NCBI RefSeq assembly: GCF_035917335.1
Contig: NZ_CP109067.1
Coordinates: forward strand, 3,595,001 to 3,659,000
Direction of reading: 5' to 3'
DNA: 64,000 bases
Source: Micromonospora sp. NBC_01813
GTDB taxonomy: Bacteria; Actinomycetota; Actinomycetes; Mycobacteriales; Micromonosporaceae
The notes under the pieces are model-generated. The model was not told the DNA's origin. It searched no databases and was given only the letters and a program-made list of their open reading frames with translations. Both the position numbers and the translations under genes were made by a program. Shown here piece after piece: positions 43,363-51,832 of this stretch; position 1 is the stretch's first letter; the number at the start of each line of letters is the position of its first letter.

Positions 43363-44004
43363 TCAGGGTGACGGCGTGCGGTGGGCCCGGACGACGAAGT
43401 CGTGGATGGTCAACTGCTTCGAGTCGTGGTGCACCTCGCGGGTCCGGGACTCCGCGACGGCCACCTCCCACTGCGCGTCCGGCAAGGAATTGGCGACGGC
43501 GTCCAAGCCAATCGACGCCGTACGGGGAGCATGGGCTGCCGAGTGGGTGTCGGCGTGGTCGTGGCCGACGACCAGCAGTGTCCCGCCATCGGCGACGGCA
43601 GCGGCCAGCCGTGCCACGAACTGGTCGAACGGCAGATCGGGGTGCACGTACTGACTGGTCACCAGGTCGTAGCGCTGCGACGGCTCCCAACTGGTCAGGT
43701 CGGCGGTGAGCCAGGTGATGCGCTGCGAGACGCCCGATTCCTGCTGCGCGGCGAGCTCCTTGGCGCGGCTGACCGCAGTTGACGAGGCGTCGACGGCAGT
43801 CACCTGCCAGCCTCGGCTGGCGAGCCAGATCGCGTCGGCGCCGGTGCCGCAGCCCGCGTCGAGCGCCGTACCCGGGGGCAGGTCCGCAACCTCGGCGACC
43901 AACTGTGGTCCTGGCCAGACGTGTCCCGTCGGGAGTGCCTGATAGTGCTGCTCCCACCAGTCGGCGCTGAACGCGGGATGATCGGTGTGGGTCTCGTTGC
44001 TCAT
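43363..44004 (-). CDS. class I SAM-dependent methyltransferase
   Basis: A 213-residue methyltransferase with WWEQHYQALPTGHVWPGPQL, motif I TALDAGCGTGADAIWLASRG, VTAVDASSTAVSRAKELA and motif IV DLVTSQYVHPDLP. Resembles thiopurine/tellurite-type methyltransferases (TehB-like). Divergent from the XRE-cupin regulator gene 100 bp away, which probably controls it. Confidence 0.87.
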   Translation of the reverse strand: MSNETHTDHPAFSADWWEQHYQALPTGHVWPGPQLVAEVADLPPGTALDAGCGTGADAIWLASRGWQVTAVDASSTAVSRAKELAAQQESGVSQRITWLTADLTSWEPSQRYDLVTSQYVHPDLPFDQFVARLAAAVADGGTLLVVGHDHADTHSAAHAPRTASIGLDAVANSLPDAQWEVAVAESRTREVHHDSKQLTIHDFVVRAHRTPSP

Positions 44005-44104
44005 GTCTCGACGGTAGTGAGCCTTCCGGTAACTGGAAGAGTTCATGCGGTTTCCGCAAGAATGTGCGGCACAACAGCGGGGCCCGACGTCGGTCGCACC
44101 TAGC

Positions 44105-44704
44105 ATGGTGGGCGTGTCAGAGGTCGAGCTTTCCGACGTGGTCCGGCAGCGCATCCGTGGTCTGCGGCAGGCGCGCGGCTGGAGTCTCGACTCGCTCGCC
44201 GCCCGGTGCCACCTCAGCCCGTCCACGCTGAGCCGCATCGAGACCGGTCACCGACGGATCGACCTGGACCAGCTCGTCGCCCTGGCCAGGGCGCTGGACA
44301 CCACGATCGATCAGCTGGTCGAGCCGGTCGACGACGCCGACGTGATCATCCGGCCCATGAAACACCAGGAGCCGGGCCTGGCCACCTGGGTGTTGTCGCG
44401 CAGCTCAGGGCAGCCCGGCGGCAGCATGGTGGCGAAGATGCGGATCACTCCGGAGCGGCGTACCGGCCCGGGGCATCTGAGCGTGCACCCCGGGCGGGAG
44501 TGGTTCTTCGTGCTCAGCGGCACCGCGCTGCTGCATCTGGGTGAGCGGCAGATTCCGGTCGGCCCGGGGAACGCGGCGGAGTTCTCCACGATGATCCCGC
44601 ACTCGATCGGCGCGGTGAACGGTCCGGTCGAGATCCTCACCATCTTCGACCAGGACGGCGAGCGGGCACACGCCCAATCGTCGGGCGACGCACCGACCAG
44701 CTGA
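44105..44704 (+). CDS. XRE-family regulator with C-terminal cupin domain
   Basis: A 199-residue protein: HTH (RQRIRGLRQARGWSLDSLAA ... LSPSTLSRIETG) and a cupin barrel from about residue 110 (GPGHLSVHPGREWFFVLSGTA, PGNAAEFSTMIPHSIGAVNGP), where His and Glu may bind a ligand or metal. ATG 44105 or GTG 44114 could be the start. Likely autoregulates and controls the divergent methyltransferase gene. Confidence 0.88.
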   Translation: MVGVSEVELSDVVRQRIRGLRQARGWSLDSLAARCHLSPSTLSRIETGHRRIDLDQLVALARALDTTIDQLVEPVDDADVIIRPMKHQEPGLATWVLSRSSGQPGGSMVAKMRITPERRTGPGHLSVHPGREWFFVLSGTALLHLGERQIPVGPGNAAEFSTMIPHSIGAVNGPVEILTIFDQDGERAHAQSSGDAPTS

Positions 44705-44755
44705 GCGATGGGCGGGCCTTGCCGCAGATACTGCAACTGTTGCCCGGAGGTGATC

Positions 44756-45013
44756 ATGGCGAACGGCCACAGCGTCTCGGCCGTCCCCGCGCACGCGGAG
44801 CTGACAACTCAGCAGGCAGCCGAACTGCTCAACGTCTCCCGCCCATATCTGATCGGCCTGCTGGAGTCAGGTGAGATCCAGTTCCGCAAGGTGGGCACCC
44901 ACCGGCGAGTCCTCGCTGGATCACTCCTGGCGTACAAGCACCGAGACGACGCGCGTCGCCGTGCCGCCGCCGACGAACTGACCCAACTCGCCCAGGAGAT
45001 GGATCTCACCTGA
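44756..45013 (+). CDS. excisionase-family DNA-binding protein (antitoxin-like), orphan
   Basis: An 85-residue protein with a MerR-like wHTH of the excisionase kind: [37 protein letters not shown]. In actinomycetes this family is usually the antitoxin directly upstream of a PIN toxin. Here the next 66 bp run into the convergent purC gene, with no PIN domain. GGAGGTGATC precedes ATG 44756. It is orphaned or works alone. Confidence 0.82.
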   Translation: MANGHSVSAVPAHAELTTQQAAELLNVSRPYLIGLLESGEIQFRKVGTHRRVLAGSLLAYKHRDDARRRAAADELTQLAQEMDLT

Positions 45014-45079
45014 GCGCGGAGGGCTCGGGGTCTGCGTCGCCGAGTTGCGCGCTCGGCGGTAGCGGCGAGGAACCGGGGC

Positions 45080-45910
45080 TCACCAGGTGTGGCCGGTGAT
45101 CCGTTCGTAGACCTCGACGTAGCGGGCCCGGGTCACCTCGACGATCTCGGCTGGCACCTCCGGTGCCGGCGGGCGCTTGTCCCAGCCGGTGCCGGCGGCC
45201 CAGTCCCGCACGTACTGCTTGTCGAAGGAGAACTGCGCGCGGCCCGGCTGGTACGCGTCGGCCGGCCAGAAGCGCGACGAGTCGCTGGTCAGCACCTCGT
45301 CGGCGAGGACCAGGGTGCCGTCCGGCGCCCAACCCAGCTCGATCTTGGTGTCGGCGACGACCAGGCCGCGTTCGGCGGCGAGCGCCGCACCCCGCCGGTA
45401 GACGTCGAGGGTGATCTGCCGCAGCCGGTCGGCGGTTTCCGCGCCGACCTGGGTGACCACATCGGCGTACGTGATGAACTCGTCATGCTCGCCGACGGGC
45501 GCCTTGGTGGTCGGGGTGAAGATCGGCTCGGGCAGCTTGGATGCCTCGACCAGGCCGTCAGGCAGCGCGACGCCGGAGACCGAGCCGGACTTCTCGTACT
45601 CCTTGAGCCCGAGGCCGGTCAGGTAGCCACGGGCGATGCACTCGACGGGCACCATGTCCAGGCGGCGGCAGCGGATGGCCCGGCCGGCGAACTCGGCCGG
45701 TACGTCGATAGCGGAGACGACGTGGTTGGGCACCAGGTCGGCGAGTTGTTCGAACCACCACAGCGACAGTGCGGTGAGCAGTTTGCCCTTGTCCGGGATG
45801 GGGGTGGGCAGCACCACGTCGTAGACGCTGATCCGGTCGGAGGCGACCAGGATCAGGTCGTCGCCGTCGGCGTACACGTCCCTGACCTTGCCTGAGTGCA
45901 GCAACTCCAC
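45080..45910 (-). CDS. purC: phosphoribosylaminoimidazole-succinocarboxamide synthase
   Basis: SAICAR synthetase of purine synthesis: joins CAIR and aspartate with ATP. 276 residues with LLHSGKVRDVYADGDDLILVASDRISVYDVVL, VPVECIARGYLTG, the signature VVADTKIELG and LADEVLTSDSSRFW. GTG 45910 is taken because it gives the usual N-terminus, though no ribosome site precedes it. No other pur gene is adjacent. Confidence 0.94.
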   Translation of the reverse strand: MELLHSGKVRDVYADGDDLILVASDRISVYDVVLPTPIPDKGKLLTALSLWWFEQLADLVPNHVVSAIDVPAEFAGRAIRCRRLDMVPVECIARGYLTGLGLKEYEKSGSVSGVALPDGLVEASKLPEPIFTPTTKAPVGEHDEFITYADVVTQVGAETADRLRQITLDVYRRGAALAAERGLVVADTKIELGWAPDGTLVLADEVLTSDSSRFWPADAYQPGRAQFSFDKQYVRDWAAGTGWDKRPPAPEVPAEIVEVTRARYVEVYERITGHTW

Positions 45911-46127
45911 GCCGGCAAGTACATCATGACGACGGACCGGGACAGCCGGGTGCCCGTCCGCCCAGGGCTGGGGGCGGACGGGCTGGCCAGGCTGGGGCGG
46001 TTCGGAGGACCTGGCCGGGTGGCCGCCGCGCCGCCGAAGGTTCCCGGGCCGGCGGCGCGGCGGTGCTGGGGCGGTGCTCGGCCTACCGACGGGCACCGGT
46101 GGCACGGATTCGTTGGCCGGAAAGTAC

Positions 46128-46143
46128 TGGAAAGCGCTTTCCG
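46128..46143. promoter_or_regulatory. LacI/CcpA-type palindromic operator
   Basis: TGGAAAGCGCTTTCCG: the inner 14 bases are a perfect palindrome with a central CG, as in LacI/GalR-family operators of sugar genes. It lies between purC and the sugar-binding lipoprotein gene, about 80 bp upstream of the TTGACA box at 46223, and points to sugar-responsive control of the latter. Confidence 0.6.
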
Positions 46144-46222
46144 CACCCGGAACGCTACGTCCGCAGCTCATACATGTCAATACATCTATCAATCGCAAGT
46201 CGGTGACCACCCAGACAGACCG

Positions 46223-46251
46223 TTGACATCCGGCGTGCCCGCTTGTGTTAA
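46223..46251 (+). promoter_or_regulatory. promoter of the sugar-binding lipoprotein gene
   Basis: A consensus TTGACA at 46223-46228, 17 bp, then TGTTAA at 46246-46251; the start codon follows at 46299. Confidence 0.5.
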
Positions 46252-46298
46252 ATGGTCCAGCGCCGACCGGCAAACCCGGCCTTGATCAGGAGAAACCC

Positions 46299-47612
46299 GT
46301 GTCATCATCGCCCATCTCGACACGCGGAGCACTCGTCCGAGCACTGACAGTCGCATTGCTCGTCGCCATCGGACTCACCGCCTGCGCCACCGTCGACGGC
46401 GAGGAGGCCGACGACGAGGGCCGGCCGGTCGAGATCTCCGTCTTCTGGTGGGGGGCGGAGCGGCGGGCCGAGCTGACCCAGCAGGCGCTCGACGTGTACG
46501 CCGGCCGCCACCCAGGCGTCACGTTCAAGGTGACCTGGCAGGGCAACAGCGGCTACTACGACCGGCTCTCCAGCGAAGCCGCCGGCGGCAACGCGCCCGA
46601 CCTGTTCCAGATCGACGACAACTACCTGACCGAGTACGCCGAACGCAACGTGGTGCTCGACCTCACCCCGTACGTCGAGGACGGCGAACTCGACCTTTCC
46701 GGCTTTCCGAGCAGCCTCGTCCAGTACGGACAGATCGCTGGCCGTACGGTGGGCGTGGCCGCCGCCGCCAACACACCCGGGATGGTCTACAACAAGACGC
46801 TGCTCGCCGAGCTCGATGTCGAGGAGCCGACCATCGGCATGACCTACGACGAGCTGATCGACTGGGCCGCCGAGATCACCGCGCTCACCGGCGGCGAGGT
46901 GGCCGGCACCATGGACCCGTCCGGCGACTACAAGGCGCTGTGGCTGTGGCTGCGGACCCAGGACAAGGAGCTCTACCAGGGCCGGCAGTTGGGCTTCGGC
47001 GTACAGGATCTGACCGCCTGGTTCGAGTTGTGGGCGCAGGCACGGGCGGTCGACGCCACCCCGACCGCCGAGCTCGTCAAGTTGGCGAACAGCGGCGACG
47101 TGACCCAGCAACTGGTCGCCACCCGGGACGCGGCCACCTCCTTCATGTGGTCGAACCAGCTCGCCGAGCTGCAGAAGCACACCAGTGACGATCTCGGTGT
47201 GGTGTCCTACCCTGGCGACCCGCAGGGCCAGTGGGCCCGTGCCTCGATGTACTGGTCGGGGTTCCGGGGCACCCGACACCCGGACGTCGTCGTCGACGTC
47301 ATCGACTTCCTGGTCAACGACCCGCAGGCCGGCCGAATCCTGGGCACCGAGCGTGGTCTCAGCTCCAACCTCGATGTCCGTGAGATCGTCCAGTCCACGC
47401 TCGCCGACGAGAAGATGAAGGCGTCGGTCGCTTTCGAACAGCAGATGGCCGAGCTGTTCGGTTCGGCTCCGGTCCCGCCACCGCGCGGACACACCAAGAT
47501 CCGGTCACTGCTGATCATCGCGGCGGAGTCGGTGCAGGGCGGCCAGGCAACACCGCAGGAAGCAGCCGAACGGTTCGTCGCGCAGGCCAACGCGGACCTG
47601 TCCGCCAGCTGA
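46299..47612 (+). CDS. ABC sugar transporter substrate-binding lipoprotein
   Basis: A 437-residue extracellular solute-binding protein family 1 member. The lipoprotein signal ALTVALLVAIGLTAC has lipobox Cys29. The mature domain shows ISVFWWGAERRAEL and PDLFQIDDNYLTEYAERNVV, typical for di- or oligosaccharide binding. GTG 46299 follows CAGGAGAAACCC. The expected two permease genes do not follow; the next gene is a regulator, so it must use components encoded elsewhere. Confidence 0.92.
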   Translation: MSSSPISTRGALVRALTVALLVAIGLTACATVDGEEADDEGRPVEISVFWWGAERRAELTQQALDVYAGRHPGVTFKVTWQGNSGYYDRLSSEAAGGNAPDLFQIDDNYLTEYAERNVVLDLTPYVEDGELDLSGFPSSLVQYGQIAGRTVGVAAAANTPGMVYNKTLLAELDVEEPTIGMTYDELIDWAAEITALTGGEVAGTMDPSGDYKALWLWLRTQDKELYQGRQLGFGVQDLTAWFELWAQARAVDATPTAELVKLANSGDVTQQLVATRDAATSFMWSNQLAELQKHTSDDLGVVSYPGDPQGQWARASMYWSGFRGTRHPDVVVDVIDFLVNDPQAGRILGTERGLSSNLDVREIVQSTLADEKMKASVAFEQQMAELFGSAPVPPPRGHTKIRSLLIIAAESVQGGQATPQEAAERFVAQANADLSAS

Positions 47613-47680
47613 CCCCCGCCGGACGTCCAGCTGATCCCCGCCGGACGTGCAGCTGATCCTCGCCAGACATCCAGCTGATC
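47605..47680. repeat. 22-bp tandem repeat at the end of the binding-protein gene (3.5 copies)
   Basis: Units at 47605, 47627, 47649 and partial 47671, each like CCAGCTGATCCCCGCCGGAC plus GT; the first contains the gene's TGA, and the third has decayed. No ORF uses it. Confidence 0.9.
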
Positions 47681-47760
47681 ACGCAGGCCGGCATAGCCGC
47701 CCGGACACCTCGCACCGTCCACCCGGGTCGACCGGGATCACGCCAACAGGCGAGATGGGC

Positions 47761-47775
47761 GTAACAAGCAGTTAC
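47761..47775. promoter_or_regulatory. palindrome GTAAC-N5-GTTAC, upstream copy
   Basis: GTAAC-AAGCA-GTTAC, 53 bp before the start of the XRE-TPR gene. The same arms recur just after that gene, suggesting an autoregulatory operator. Confidence 0.55.
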
Positions 47776-47828
47776 ATTTGTCGACGTCACGCCGTTCGAT
47801 CCGTACCGTCGGCATGGGAGGTACTCCG

Positions 47829-49025
47829 ATGCCGGAGGATTACATCGGCCTGCGGGTCGCGCGGTGGCGTGACATCGCCGGCATGACGCAGCAACAACTC
47901 GCTGCCGAGATCGGGGTCAGCCGCGAGTACGTTTCCATGATCGAGAACGGCAAGCGGGCCGTCACCAAGCGTTCCATGCTGATCGCGCTCGCATCCGCCC
48001 TCGGCGTATCCACGATGGATCTCACCGCGCAGCCGTATCTGCCGCGCTCGCGTAACGACCTGGCGCTGTACGCCGCCGTACCGGCGATCCGCAAGGCGAT
48101 GGACGACGACGAACCGGCCGTCGCACGGCCGGCGGCGCACCTCGCCGCCGAAGCGGACCGGGCGATGCGGGCCCGGATGGCCTGCGACAACCCGACGCTG
48201 GGTATCCTGCTCCCCCGGTTGATCGCCGAGATCCGCTCCACCGCCAACGTCGACGACAACCCGGCGGCGCTGCGCATCGCCGTCCAGACACTGGTCACCG
48301 GCTCGCTCGCGCTCAAACCACAGGGGCACGTCGACCTGGCGATGCGGCTCGCCGAACGGGCCGTGGTGGCCGCCAAGCTGACCGGCGACCCGGCCTGCCA
48401 GGCGGCCGCCGCGTACGCGCTGGCCCAGGCGATCCTCGCCACCGGCCTGCGGAAGCGGTCCTGGAACCTGGCCCGCACCGCCGCCGAGGAGATGCAAACC
48501 CATCTCGATACGGACGAAGGCCGGGCCTGGTACGGCATGCTGCACCTGCACGCCGCGCTCGCCGCCGCCAGCCTCAGCCAGCACGACGTCGCCGAGGTGC
48601 ACGTCACCGAGGCCGAGGACGTGGCCCGGCGGACCGCTGGCGACCCGTGGCGGATGGAGTTCACCTCGGCCAACGTCGCGGTGTGGCGGGTCGGGGTGGT
48701 GCTGGAGAACGGCGAGCCGGGCCGCGCACCGGAGCTGGCCCGCAAGGTGGACCAGAGCGCGCTGCGCACTCCGCAGCGCCGCGCCCGGCTGCACATGGAC
48801 GCCGGTCGCGGGTTCCACGCCGCCAAACGCAACGACGAGGCGGTCCGGGCGTTCCTGCGGGCCGAGGCGATCGCCCCGCACGAGACCCGCAGCCGGGCCA
48901 CCGTACGGGAGATCATCGCGCACATCGTGCGGGACTCGTCGCCCCGTGGCGGCTCCGACGAACTGCGGCAACTCGCGGTACGGATGGGAATCGATCCACT
49001 CTCGCCGGAGGAGCACGCAACGTAA
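47829..49025 (+). CDS. XRE-family regulator with TPR-like C-terminal domain
   Basis: A 398-residue regulator. The HTH (LRVARWRDIAGMTQQQLAAE, SREYVSMIENGKRAV) is at residues 8-62; the rest is a helical TPR-like array (ALRIAVQTLVTGSLALKPQG ... ARLHMDAGRGFHAAKRNDEA), as in peptide-sensing RRNPP-like or BldD-type actinomycete regulators. ATG 47829 follows GGGAGGTACTCCG; ATG 47814 lies inside that ribosome site. Flanked on both sides by GTAAC-N5-GTTAC. Confidence 0.88.
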   Translation: MPEDYIGLRVARWRDIAGMTQQQLAAEIGVSREYVSMIENGKRAVTKRSMLIALASALGVSTMDLTAQPYLPRSRNDLALYAAVPAIRKAMDDDEPAVARPAAHLAAEADRAMRARMACDNPTLGILLPRLIAEIRSTANVDDNPAALRIAVQTLVTGSLALKPQGHVDLAMRLAERAVVAAKLTGDPACQAAAAYALAQAILATGLRKRSWNLARTAAEEMQTHLDTDEGRAWYGMLHLHAALAAASLSQHDVAEVHVTEAEDVARRTAGDPWRMEFTSANVAVWRVGVVLENGEPGRAPELARKVDQSALRTPQRRARLHMDAGRGFHAAKRNDEAVRAFLRAEAIAPHETRSRATVREIIAHIVRDSSPRGGSDELRQLAVRMGIDPLSPEEHAT

Positions 49026-49036
49026 CCGCTCGTTAC
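49022..49036. promoter_or_regulatory. palindrome GTAAC-N5-GTTAC, downstream copy
   Basis: GTAAC-CGCTC-GTTAC overlaps the stop codon of the XRE-TPR gene and lies 207 bp before the next small gene, so the regulator may control that gene too. Confidence 0.5.
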
Positions 49037-49242
49037 GCAAAATCCACGTAAGAGCTTCTATCGTCATATGTACGGGGTGCGGCGTCGGGTGTCAGTGGAG
49101 AGCCCCCAGCGTCGCACCCCGGCTCCGTGTCGCGCTACGGCGCACCGTGATTCGCCCGGCACCCCGTGGCCGTCGACCCTCGGTGCCGGTGGCTCGCCGC
49201 GCCCAGCATGCCGTGATCGGCTCTGTCGTCAAGGGAGGGACC

Positions 49243-49410
49243 ATGGTCTCGTACGACGAGTACCTCTTCGCCGTCGCGGCGACACTGGCCCGCCGGCATC
49301 GCCCACAGTGGTCGTGGCGCAGGTGGCGCCGGACCTGCCGGTGCGGTGCCGAGCTTCCCTGCCGCGCCCTGCACCGGGTGCCGATCAACCGGGGCCACTG
49401 GCCACGATGA
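49243..49410 (+). CDS. small Cys-containing basic protein
   Basis: A 55-residue protein, MVSYDEYLFAVAATLARRHR then WRRWRRTCRCGAELPCRALH with three Cys (CRC and one further), possibly a zinc site. An excellent ribosome site AAGGGAGGGACC precedes ATG 49243. It follows the XRE-TPR gene and its operator copy and is probably a target. Function unknown. Confidence 0.65.
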   Translation: MVSYDEYLFAVAATLARRHRPQWSWRRWRRTCRCGAELPCRALHRVPINRGHWPR

Positions 49411-49431
49411 CCGGACCGGCGGGTCGCAGCC

Positions 49432-50067
49432 TCACCGCCCGGTCAGCCGGTAGCCGGCCAGACCCGCACCGGCCACCAGGATCCCCACGGCGAACACCGC
49501 CTGTGGCAGGCTCGCCCCGCCGCCGCTCGACCGCTGCTCGTCCGCAACGGCCACTGGCAGCGGCGCGAGCACCGCGTTCGTGGCGATCAGTGACGGTGCC
49601 GGCCGTTCGGCGTCCGGCTCGGCGCCCAGCCAGTCGTAGCTGTCCCCGTCGGCGCACCGCTGCACCGACGGGAACCAGAACGTCTGTCCGACCGTTCCGG
49701 TGAGCCGGACCAGGACCGCGAACTCGACGTCGCCGGCGGCGATCTGCGCCGCGTCGATCGCCGGGCCCGTCCAGACCACCCGGCGGGGTGTGACGTCCGC
49801 GCTCCAGCCGGCCGGCTGCCCGGTGGCCGCACCGGCGATCGCCCCGTCCGGCATGTCGACCGCGAGTTCGGTGGTGTCCGCGTTGTCGCAGCCATGGTCG
49901 AACGTGAAGGTCAGGGTGGTCGCGCCGGCACCGTTGGGCTGCGCCGCGGCAAGCTGGGTGTGCGCGGCGGCGGGTGCCGCCAGCCAGATCGACGCGGCGG
50001 TGAGCGGGGCGATGGTCAGCGTCGCCGCGGCGACCAGCGCCACGGCCCGTCGTCGGGCAGGTTTCAT
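49432..50067 (-). CDS. YcnI/DUF1775-like secreted, membrane-anchored protein (second copy)
   Basis: A 211-residue protein with a signal peptide ending AAPAAAHTQL (mature His near position 1, as in copper-binding YcnI). The DUF1775-like beta domain includes TLTFTFDHGCDNADTTELAV and GWSADVTPRRVVWTGPAI. A C-terminal anchor is LPQAVFAVGILVAGAGLAGY. ATG 50067 overlaps the CopC-CopD stop by 4 bp. It is the last gene of a three-gene copper unit. Conserved Trp-His brace details were not checked. Confidence 0.82.
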   Translation of the reverse strand: MKPARRRAVALVAAATLTIAPLTAASIWLAAPAAAHTQLAAAQPNGAGATTLTFTFDHGCDNADTTELAVDMPDGAIAGAATGQPAGWSADVTPRRVVWTGPAIDAAQIAAGDVEFAVLVRLTGTVGQTFWFPSVQRCADGDSYDWLGAEPDAERPAPSLIATNAVLAPLPVAVADEQRSSGGGASLPQAVFAVGILVAGAGLAGYRLTGR

Positions 50068-51830
50068 CGGATCTCCACCGGGATGGTCGCGATCGGGCTG
50101 TCGAACCGGGACGTACGGGCGTTGACCCTGATCTCCCAGAGCCCGGGCAGCGGGAAGTCGGCAACCGCCTCGTACCTGCCCGCGCCGACCTGGGCGAGCC
50201 GGCGTTCCAGCGGGCCGATGCCGATGTCGGGCTGGGTCACCGTCACCGTCGGCGGCGCTACCGGCTCCAGCGGCTGCCCTGCGGGGTCGAACAGCGCCAA
50301 CTCCAACGCGTTGATGCCGGTCGCGCCGGGGGTGATCCGGATCTCGACCCGGTTGTCGCCGAGCGCTCCGTCGACGGTGATCGTCTGTTCGCCGGCCGGT
50401 CCGGTCGCGTCGGCCGCCGGCTCGGATCCGGCTGGCGTACTGGTCGGATCGCGGGTGACCAGGACGCCGGTCGCGGCCAGCACCGCGACGAGCAGCACTG
50501 CTTCGACCCGTACGGTGCGACGCAGCGACCGGAACGCGGCGGCCTCGGTGTCGGGCTTCGCGGTACGCGGCACCAGCCGGTACCGGTTCCATCCGGCGAT
50601 GCCGACGAGCACTCCCACCGCCGCCACCTTGGCGAGCAGCACCTGCCCGTAGGTGGTGCCGAACAACGCCGACCAGGAGCCGACGATCCGCCAGCCGAGC
50701 AGCACCCCGGCGACCGCGAGCACCGCGACCAGAAAGGCGGCCGTCTGGGAGAACGCGACCACCACGCCAGCCCGGTCCAGCACCGTCGGTGCCGGGCCAG
50801 GGTCTGCCGGGTCTGCCCGATTGGACAGCAGCTGACTCAGGCCGAGAATGCCGCCGAGCCAGACGGCGGCGGTCACCAGGTGCAGCAGGTCACTGCCCAG
50901 CACCAGCCAGGCTGGGCCGAAGCTACGGGTGTGGCCGATGATCATCAGCGAGCCGAGGGCGAGTCCGGCGCCGGCGAACACCGCCGCCCCGGCGGGCCGC
51001 CGCCACCGGCCGCCGGCCCCGGTCAGGCCGATGCCGGCGAGGACGGCGACGACACCGATGCCGGCGAGACCGGTGGTGAGACCGAGGTCGGACGCGTACC
51101 CGGTCCGCCACGGGGCGGTCCCGGCCAGGGCGGTGACCTCCGCCGCGTCCTGCCAGGCGGTGGTGACCGGCGGCATCACGACCAGCGCGGTCAGCGCCAC
51201 CGCCCCGAACAATCGGATCACCCGGGTCTGCCTACGACGCAGCCGGCCGGCCAACGCCGCGCCGGCCGGCCCGCGCAGGAACGCCAGCCCGAACACGGCC
51301 AGGCCGACGCTGCCGAGCACCCCGATGTAGATCAGCGCCTCGGTGAGCGGGCGCAGCACCTGCAACGCGGTGTCCGGCTCGCTGACCGGGATGGCGACGC
51401 TGCCGGAGCTGGGTGCCCCGATCGCGAAACTGAACCCACCGGCGACCGGGTGGCTGTCCGCCGAGATCACCCGCCAGCTGACGACGTACGTACCGTCGGC
51501 CATCTCGGCCGGCAGGGCGATGAGGACGGTGCTGTCGACGGACCGGGCGGTGGTCTCGATGGGGGTGCCGGCGGCGTCGAGCACCTGGATGCCGTCCGGG
51601 CGTACCTGGACCGGCTCGTTGAAGGTCAGGGTGACCGTCTGCGGTGCCTCGGTGAGCAGCCCGCCGTCGGCCGGGTCGTTGGTGAGCAGGGTGGCGTGCG
51701 CGGCGGCCGGGCCGGCCACGGCCAGCGCGAGCAGCACACCGAGCAGCGTCCCGGGTACGGCGAGACGGAGGATCGACCGGGCAGGGAGAACCGGCTGCGC
51801 CCTGCGGCGCAGCCGGTAGCGGTGACCCAC
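50064..51830 (-). CDS. CopC-CopD fusion protein (copper resistance/uptake)
   Basis: A 588-residue protein. A signal peptide ends PAAAHATLL, exposing the His of the Cu(II) site. The CopC domain is about 45-140 (TVTLTFNEPVQVRPDGI, YVVSWRVISADSHPVAGGF with DSHP). Then come about eight to nine transmembrane helices of CopD (HLVTAAVWLGGILGLSQLL). A C-terminal extracellular YtkA-like beta domain (about 490-588) ends FDSPIATIPVEIR. GTG 51830 is 2 bp past the preceding stop. It moves or buffers copper at the membrane. Confidence 0.92.
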   Translation of the reverse strand: MGHRYRLRRRAQPVLPARSILRLAVPGTLLGVLLALAVAGPAAAHATLLTNDPADGGLLTEAPQTVTLTFNEPVQVRPDGIQVLDAAGTPIETTARSVDSTVLIALPAEMADGTYVVSWRVISADSHPVAGGFSFAIGAPSSGSVAIPVSEPDTALQVLRPLTEALIYIGVLGSVGLAVFGLAFLRGPAGAALAGRLRRRQTRVIRLFGAVALTALVVMPPVTTAWQDAAEVTALAGTAPWRTGYASDLGLTTGLAGIGVVAVLAGIGLTGAGGRWRRPAGAAVFAGAGLALGSLMIIGHTRSFGPAWLVLGSDLLHLVTAAVWLGGILGLSQLLSNRADPADPGPAPTVLDRAGVVVAFSQTAAFLVAVLAVAGVLLGWRIVGSWSALFGTTYGQVLLAKVAAVGVLVGIAGWNRYRLVPRTAKPDTEAAAFRSLRRTVRVEAVLLVAVLAATGVLVTRDPTSTPAGSEPAADATGPAGEQTITVDGALGDNRVEIRITPGATGINALELALFDPAGQPLEPVAPPTVTVTQPDIGIGPLERRLAQVGAGRYEAVADFPLPGLWEIRVNARTSRFDSPIATIPVEIR

Positions 51831-51832
51831 GC

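Noticed and set aside
45014-45079. Frameshifted PIN toxin after the excisionase-like gene
   Set aside because: Only 66 bp, with no PIN-like acidic motifs in any frame.
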